This document shows positions 57,893 to 64,000 of a DNA stretch of 64,000 nucleotides, one piece after another. The position numbers and the translations under genes are program-made. Source of the stretch: Ochotona curzoniae (Eukaryota; Chordata; Mammalia; Lagomorpha; Ochotonidae); contig NW_024467119.1 of the NCBI RefSeq assembly GCF_017591425.1, positions 80,964,894 through 81,028,893 on the forward strand, given 5' to 3'. The stretch's first letter is position 1. Each line of letters begins with the position of its first letter. The notes under the pieces are model-generated. The model had not been told where the DNA came from. It did not search any database and saw only the letters and a program-made list of their open reading frames with translations.

Positions 57893-58763
57893 CAGTCATC
57901 CAATAAAAAGATAAAAGTAAGAAGACCATTTAAGCAATATTAAAGACTAATGCACCTTTATTCAATAGAATATTTCATGTTAATAGATTCAACTGTTTCT
58001 TCTCACAGGATTTAGTTAACGAACCTCATCAATCACACAATGTGACATTAAACAACAGGCAATAAATTCAACATGTCACATACTACACTTCAGCAGCTAT
58101 ATTTTATTCCCAACCTCATGAGACTAACAGATGCACACGGAGACCACTTTGGATCAAAGGCTAAAGCAAAGTGCTGATTTCATCATCAAGAAAAATGCTA
58201 CATTAATCAAGCCAGTTTATCAGCCTTATGGACCAGGGTCTTAACAGACAACCAGATCTGGAAAGCGATGGGTGAACAGGTAGCAGATGCCAATTGTTAC
58301 AAGGACTAGAAAAGGGAAGATACCCATAGACTTGATATGGAAATACTGCAAATGATGGGAAGGTTGTATTTAATGTCAGAGAAGAGATAGAAGGGAAAGG
58401 GATAATTGTGAAACAGAGTCAGAGAAGATGAGCGAGGTGAAAGGTGGACCAGGGGTGGATGGTTTGATTTGGACAGATAAAAATCACCTAGCTCTTAGAC
58501 TGGGATGGTCTAGATACAGAAAAGTCAAATAGGGGCAGCAAAAGCTCAGAAAATGTTCATCTTCTGCCTCTCCTGATTACTCGGGCATGTTCACGTGCAA
58601 AGAGTAAGGGGACGAGGTATGATACTCAAACTGAAGTTTATGAGGGGAAGTGGATGCTAAAAGGGAGCTCAGCAAGGAGTGTTCAAGGCCCAAGTAGATA
58701 ACATGCATTTTGAGAAGAACAGACTCATCACTTGAATTATTCCAGCTGTTCTCTACAATGCAA
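57893..58763. other. Unique sequence, no gene seen
   Basis: No repeat or gene recognised. Confidence 0.4.
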
Positions 58764-59243
58764 GTGGTGGTGATGATGGTGATGGTGATGATAGTGGTGA
58801 TGGTGGTTATGCTGATGGTGATGGTAGTGGTGGTAGTCGTGGTGGCTATGGTGGTGGTGGTATTGGTGGAGTTGGTGATGATGGTAGTGATGGTGACAGT
58901 AGTAGTGATGGTGGTGGTGATGGTGATGGTGATGGTGGTTATGCTGATGGTAGTGGTGGTAGTCGTGGTGGCTATGGTGGTGGTGGTATTGATGGAGTTG
59001 GTGATGATGGTAGTGATGGTAACAGTAGTAGTGATGGTGGTAGTGATGGAGGTGGTGATGGTGATGGTGGTTATGCTGATGGTGATGGAGGTGGTGATGG
59101 TGATGACAGTGATCGTGATGATAGTAGTGATAGTGGTATTAGTAGTGGTGGTTATGGCAGTTATGGTGGTGGTGGTTATGATGGCCGTGATGGTTATAAT
59201 GGTGACAGTGATGGCGGTGGAAATAGTGGTGGTAATGGTGGAA
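58764..59243 (+). repeat. GTGATG/GTGGTG array with 132-bp higher-order period
   Basis: About 480 bp of three- and six-base G/T-rich units, almost free of C on the plus strand. The marker GGTGGTTATGCTGATGG recurs at 58802, 58934 and 59066, exactly 132 bp apart, so whole blocks were duplicated as well. The 201-codon Val/Met-rich open frame across it is a by-product of the repeat. Confidence 0.95.
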
Positions 59244-59549
59244 GATGTAGAGCTTGTTTACCTAAGGCAAGTGATATGTACAACAGGCATGGAACAGCAA
59301 AGGTTAATTTGGTGAACTGAGGAACCCCAGATGGATAAGACAGGAACTAGCATCACAGGAGAGTACTCCTGTGCAAGGAGAGGAAAAGTAAAGGGACTAA
59401 AATCAAAGACTGAGATAGTTGTAAGGATAGGAGACTGCAATCAGGATCTGAACTGAGATTTACGACGAGGAACAGTTCTAGAAGATTCCAGATTGCAGGC
59501 CCTGGCTATGGGATGCAGTTCCTGGAGTGGAAGCAACAATGAAAAAAGT
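59244..59549. other. Unique sequence, no gene seen
   Basis: Nothing recognised. Confidence 0.4.
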
Positions 59550-59862
59550 CTATGGGTCGACACTATGGTGTATCAGGCTAAACCTCTGCCTGCAACACCT
59601 GCATTCTGTTTAAGCATGGATTCATGCTCCAGTTGCTCCACTTCCAATCCAGCTTATGCTCTGGAAAGGCAACAGAATATGGCCCACATTCTTGGTCTCC
59701 AGCAACCACATGGGGACCTGTAAGAAGTTCCTGACTCATGGTTTTGGTCAGCTCAGTCCCAGCCATGGCCACTGGGATCATTTAAGGGGGAATCTGCAGA
59801 AGATTTTTCTGTCTCTCCTACCTGTAACTCTGCCTTTCGAATAAAAATCAAATCTTTTAAAG
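59550..59862 (+). mobile_element. Old C-SINE
   Basis: 'GTTGCTCCACTTCCAATCCA', 'GGTCTCCAGCAACCACATGG', 'CTGCCTTTCGAATAAAAATC' and an AAATCTTTTAAAGAAAATCT tail with a local duplication. Confidence 0.82.
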
Positions 59863-60169
59863 AAAATCTTTTAAGAAAGATTTAATCTTTTAAAATCTTT
59901 TTAAGAAAAACTGGTTCACTGATAAGACCAGACTGCTTGAATGACGAGAGAGAAGGCCCCAAATCTGTCAGCTTCCTCAGTGCACAGGGAGAGGGGAGTG
60001 GGGAGTATGCAAGGCAGAGCCAGGGGCAATGGTCCTTAACTGCTGAAACCAAGTAAGAATACCTCGGAAGATGGGGCACAATGTCAACCACTTCTCTAGA
60101 CCGTGGTCCATGGTGCTGAGGAGAGCAAGTAAGTAGCACGTTTCTCTCAGAACAAGTTCCCCAGCCAGA

Positions 60170-60322
60170 ATCACACCCGTGGGCACACCCTCCCTCCAGC
60201 CAGCATCCCATCATACCCGTGGACAGACCCTCCATCCATCTAGCATCACACACCCATGGGCAGACCCTCCCCGCAGCCAGCATCACATCCACGGACAGAC
60301 CCTCCGTCCAGCCAGCATCCAA
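60170..60322. repeat. Minisatellite, about four units of 35-40 bp
   Basis: Each unit reads CCAGCCAGCATC, ACACCCRTGGRCAGACCCTC. Unit boundaries fall near 60170, 60197, 60237, 60274 and 60309. Cys/Trp-rich minus-strand frames across it are by-products. Confidence 0.85.
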
Positions 60323-60477
60323 AGAATGGACTCAAACAGCAAGAGACATACCTGTTTTACGCCTGTTTTGATGTAAACCAAAATTGAAACCCATGTACAG
60401 CTTTATCATAATATACATACATATTTCATGAACTTCATTGATAACCCTCATTTCTCTAAACAACCTTAAAATAAGAT

Positions 60478-60809
60478 TGATTGATTGATTTTGAAAATCA
60501 GAGTCACAGAGACAGAGGGAGACATGAAGAAAGAAAGAGAGCGCGAAACATCTTCTATCTGCTGATTTAATTCTCAGATGGCTTCAAGGCTAACACGAGG
60601 CCAGGTTGAAGCCAAGAGCAAAGAGTTTCATTCATGTCTCCCACATAGGTGACAGGGGCCCAAACTCCTGGCCAGCTTTCGCTGCTTTGCCCACGCCACT
60701 ATGAGGGAGCTGGATGGGAAGTGGAACAGCTGGGACATGAACTTGCATTCACAGGGGATACTGGCATCACAGGCAGAAGCTTTAACTGCTACACAACATA
60801 TCAGCCCCA
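60478..60809 (-). mobile_element. C-SINE, older
   Basis: (TTGA)n tail complement, purine-rich run, 'GAGGGAGCTGGATGGGAAGT' and 'TTTAACTGCTACACAACATA' head relic at the right. Confidence 0.82.
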
Positions 60810-61054
60810 AACTTTAGTCAACTTCTCTCCCATACTGTGATTTGAAGTCTCAACATAACCTTCAGGCTTTTTGTCTCTGGAATTCTGGCCAATAATTCCA
60901 ACTTAATATATGAAGAAATTCAACTAAGCAAGCATTTATCCTGCAAACTCTCACCACCTGCTTTTTCTATTCCTCCTGTCGACCCATACTGAAAACATGG
61001 CATTTTCTTTTATTTCTGCACCTCTCCAGAAGTTTTGAAGTTTACTTTTTATAT

Positions 61055-61225
61055 TAATTTTTATTTTTGACAGTTGATTAGGGTCATAAGGGTCAAGGGC
61101 TACAGAAAGGTGGGTGAGACCACCATCTCCACATTCTCTTGTTTCTTCCTATATCTGAGGAAAGGGGGGAACAAGCAGAGAAGCCACACCCTGCCTCTCA
61201 AACACCTCTGCACCCTGGAGGAACT
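61055..61225 (-). mobile_element. VNTR-like retroposon, copy F (3' end only)
   Basis: Minus strand. 'GATTAGGGTCATAAGGGTCA' and 'AGGGCTACAGAAAGGTGGGT' complement the terminal 170 bp of copies A, B and C. Heavily 5'-truncated. Confidence 0.75.
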
Positions 61226-61430
61226 TCTACAATGGAAAAACCAAATCACTCAGTCAGAAGCGGCCTGAAGCATGCCTTCATCAGCCCAGCAGAGCTTGCC
61301 ACATGCACAGGAAGATCTCAAATGTTTTTTCTAACTATCACACTGAACATAATATATCATTTTATGTTCATTCAATATAAACTCATGAATAAACAAGCAA
61401 AGCATTTTAAAGAGCATTTCTCCCAAGAAA

Positions 61431-61722
61431 GGGCCCGGCAATGATAGCTTAGTGGCTAAATTCTTGCCTTGCACTTGCTGGGATCCCATATGGGTGCCAG
61501 TTCGTATCCCAGCGGCCCCACTTCCCATCCAGCTCCCTGCCCGTGGCCTGGAAAAGCTGCCAAGGACGGCCTTGGGACTCTGCCCCTGTGTGGGAGACCT
61601 GGAAGAAGCTCCTGACTCCTGGCTTGGGATCAGCTCATCTCTGGCTATAGCAGCTACTCGGGGAGTGAACCAACAGACAGAAAATCTTTATATCTCTCCC
61701 TATAAAAATAAATCTTTTTTTG
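61431..61722 (+). mobile_element. C-SINE
   Basis: GGGCCCGGCAATGATAGCTT head, 'CCCATCCAGCTCCCTGCCCG', tail TATAAAAATAAATCTTTTTT. Moderately young. Confidence 0.92.
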
Positions 61723-62959
61723 GTTTAAAACATATCAAATATTTATTTATCTGAGCAACAAAGGACTATGATACATTGACAGGCATGGAAACTACTGCCA
61801 GCACAACCCATTACAATACAACTAGAACTGCTTCCAATATGGCCAGTGAAAAGACAGAATACCAGGTGGTCCCAAATGTCTGAAGTTCTTTGAACAAAAA
61901 GAGAAAGTCCCTAACCCTTGGTTTAAAGACAATATTTATTCATCGCCCAAGTGATGGCTTTTTTTTCTGTTTGTTTACTTTCAGTTGAATGAAAAGCTAA
62001 ATGTAACCTCCTTCACCATGTCCCAAGGGCAAGAACTTTTCTGAGGCACACCTATGCTCCTCTGATTTTAATTCAGAAGATTCAAATAATCTGGCTTTTG
62101 TAAAATGGACCTAGCATGATCTGCCTGATGGTTACGAAAGTATAAATTACTCCCACAGCTGTTCACTTATAATTTACAATTTAGAAGATGAGGGGATCCA
62201 TTAGTAGAAGCCTGTAGTTTAGTTGTTAATAAAATTAATTTATTGTCAGGTTTCAAGCCCCACAGAAAGGGAATCTTACTAATAGCAACTTTCTGAATTC
62301 CATCCAAAATGATTATTTGGGGTTGAAACACGTAGAAATGCCTTACATATTTTATGCACAAAAAGTATGCTCCTGCAGTGGAAAGCATTCATGACAGGTC
62401 TTACAGAAAAATGTGTGTATCATAGCAGAGAGCCTCAACATCCTGCATACAGCAAGCTTTCCCTTCTCCAAGGCACCTGAACTCTTCCTGACCCTCCTGG
62501 TTCCTGTCATAAAATGGCAGTTATCTCCAATAACATCGATGTGTGATCAATTTGACTATCGTGCTATTGTGATGCTTGTTTTGAAATATCCCTTATCCTA
62601 CAGTAATCCCAAAGCAAAAGAACAGTGATGCTGGCAGTTCAGGTACTGGAGTTCATAAAGTGTATCCTTTTAGTATCACCTCACATCATCACTGGACCAA
62701 TCACAGCACAGTAAAATATGTTGAAAGAAAGACCATATTCATATAAATTTTATCACAATGTATTGTTAAAATTTTGTTAAAATTGATCTTTTTTTATTGT
62801 TGTTATTTTTCACTTAAGTCTGACTAATTTGTAAACTAAATTTTAGCAAAGATGTAAACAAAGGAAAAAAAAAAACATAGTATCAACCAGTTTTTGCCTT
62901 ATCCCTGGTTTGAGGTATGCTCTGGGGATCTTGGAACACACTCCCACTGAATGAAAGGC
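61723..62959. other. A/T-rich unique sequence, no gene seen
   Basis: Nothing recognised. Confidence 0.4.
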
Positions 62960-63085
62960 AACTTTTGTACAGCATTTATTGAACGAGGAACTGTGGCCAG
63001 AAAAGTTACCAGGGACAGCAAATGGCTGAGTCAGAATTGGAAGCAAGGTTTTCTGATTGGAAGTCCAGTGCTCTCTCTGGCCAGG
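62960..63085 (-). mobile_element. Possible MIR fragment
   Basis: 'GGACAGCAAATGGCTGAGTC', 'GGTTTTCTGATTGGAAGTCC' and 'AGTGCTCTCTCTGG' resemble the MIR reverse complement. Diverged. Confidence 0.4.
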
Positions 63086-63177
63086 CTTTCAAAACATCTC
63101 CAAATAATGATGACTGATAAACAGGATCTACGGCACTTGAATCAGTCATACCTGTAAATTTGAGAGGGATCCAGATG

Positions 63178-64000
63178 AACGTTTTCCTTAGCCTAACTTT
63201 GGTGGTTGGCAATCCACTACACTCGCTTTTGATGAAACGCCTCTCAGTCGATTATGGCAAGAAGTCTAAAGTGGAGTTCCCCATCTACCCAGCCCCACAG
63301 GTCTCCACAGCTGTGGTGGAGCCCTATAACTCCATCCTCACCACCCACACCTCCCTGGAGCACTCTGACTGTGCCTTCACGGTGGACAATGAGGCAATCT
63401 ATGATATCTGTTGGAAAAGCCCCGTTATCGGGCACCCCCTTCACACTAACCTGAACCGCCTCATAAGCCAGGTTGTATCCTCCAACACAGCCTCTCTCAG
63501 GTTTCAGGGATCCCTAAATGTTGACCTGAATGAGTTCCAAACCAATTTGGTGCCCTATCCCTACATTTACTTCCCTTTGGCCAGTTACGCTTCAATCATC
63601 TCTGTTGAGAAACATGAATAGCTTTCTGTGGCAGAGCTCACCAATGCTTGCTTTGAGCCAGATAGCCAATTGGTGAAATGTGACCCTCGCCATGCTAAAT
63701 GCATGGCTTGCTGCCTGTTATACCGTGGGGGATGTAGTTCCCAAAGATGTCAACTCTGCCATTGCTACCATTAAGACCAAGCGGAGCATCCAGTTTGTGG
63801 ACCGGAGACCCACTGGCTTTAAGGTTGGCATTAATTACCAGCCTCCCACTGTGGTGCCTGGTGAAGACCTGGCCAGAGTCCCACAAGCTGCATGCATGCT
63901 GAGCAACACCACAGCCATTACCCAAGCCTGGCTCGTCTGAAATACAAGTATGATCTAATGTATGCCAAGCATGCATTCGTTCACTGGTATGTGAGTGAGG
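63178..64000 (+). pseudogene. Alpha-tubulin processed pseudogene, runs off window
   Basis: It encodes alpha-tubulin from about residue 135 (VFHSFGG region, decayed), clearly from '[20 protein letters not shown]', through '[20 protein letters not shown]' to 'HAFVHWYVSE' at the edge. All coding segments are contiguous with no intron, as in a reverse-transcribed copy. Lesions: a 6-nt loss near 63613 (Ala-Tyr of EKAYHEQ missing), CAG to TAG at 63613-63615, an extra G near 63727, and a lost G near 63932, after which the frame ends. Substitutions hit conserved positions such as CRRN to CWKS. It resembles the TUBA1 group more than TUBAL3; the exact parent cannot be fixed. Confidence 0.92.

Noticed and set aside
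58710..59315. 201-codon open frame, Val/Met-rich, longest in the window
   Set aside because: It is the translation of a GTGATG array, with no start context, domain or conservation signal.
60170..60322. CRISPR-like array of repeats and spacers
   Set aside because: Units are contiguous and diverged without distinct spacers, in a mammalian genome; a minisatellite.
63160..63621. 153-codon frame as a real alpha-tubulin gene or exon
   Set aside because: The frame ends at a TAG in place of a conserved Gln, with further frame shifts downstream and no introns: a pseudogene.

Overview
This is a mammalian genomic window, most likely from a lagomorph and probably a pika (Ochotona) rather than a rabbit or hare. 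About thirty tRNA-derived SINEs of the lagomorph C-SINE type (pol III A/B boxes, GGTTCTAATCC-like B box, C/T-rich 3' third, AAATCTTT-type tail) lie in both orientations. There are also L1 pieces, ERV solo LTRs and old MIR/L2/MER5A fossils. The species is an inference from the SINE consensus. I see no intact protein-coding gene; this is repeat-rich intergenic or intronic DNA. The only recognisable host gene is a broken, processed-type alpha-tubulin pseudogene (about 63178 to the window end), which runs off the right edge.

Layout. 1-9.8 kb: mostly unique sequence with SINEs of several ages. 9.86-12.2 kb: two LTR-like segments on the minus strand, then a 5'-truncated, polyadenylated retroposon with a 10-bp target-site duplication. 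13.6-20 kb: a young SINE, two L1 pieces, an inverted L1 3' end, and a minus-strand HAL1-like ('half-L1') element. 22-26 kb: SINEs and a sharply bounded class-II-like solo LTR. 26.5-32.1 kb: an old minus-strand L1 split by SINEs and a 2.3-kb retroposon. 32.1-37.1 kb: two more HAL1-like copies, head to tail. 40.7-43.9 kb: the longest copy of a tandem-unit (VNTR-like) retroposon, ending in an (AAGG)n(AAAG)n tract. 44.5-45.35 kb: a gammaretrovirus-like solo LTR. 48-53.7 kb: young SINEs, L1 3' ends, a divergent VNTR-like retroposon, and a 3'-truncated but polyadenylated SINE. 55.6-58 kb: MIR and another VNTR-like copy interrupted by an LTR-like insertion. 58.76-59.24 kb: a GTGATG-type array with a 132-bp higher-order period. 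60-64 kb: a minisatellite, SINEs and the tubulin pseudogene.

Two sets of elements deserve most attention. (1) Three HAL1-like copies share one junction at which an L1 ORF2 has been cut after about 50 codons and joined to a distinct 3' UTR. Two of them also share a 2-nt ORF1 deletion, so the family appears to have amplified in this defective state. (2) At least six copies of a non-coding retroposon are built of divergent units of roughly 60-75 bp with a conserved 3' end and A-rich tail. One copy has diagnostic LINE-type insertion marks. It resembles hominoid SVA elements in layout, though not in sequence, and I do not recognise it as a named family.
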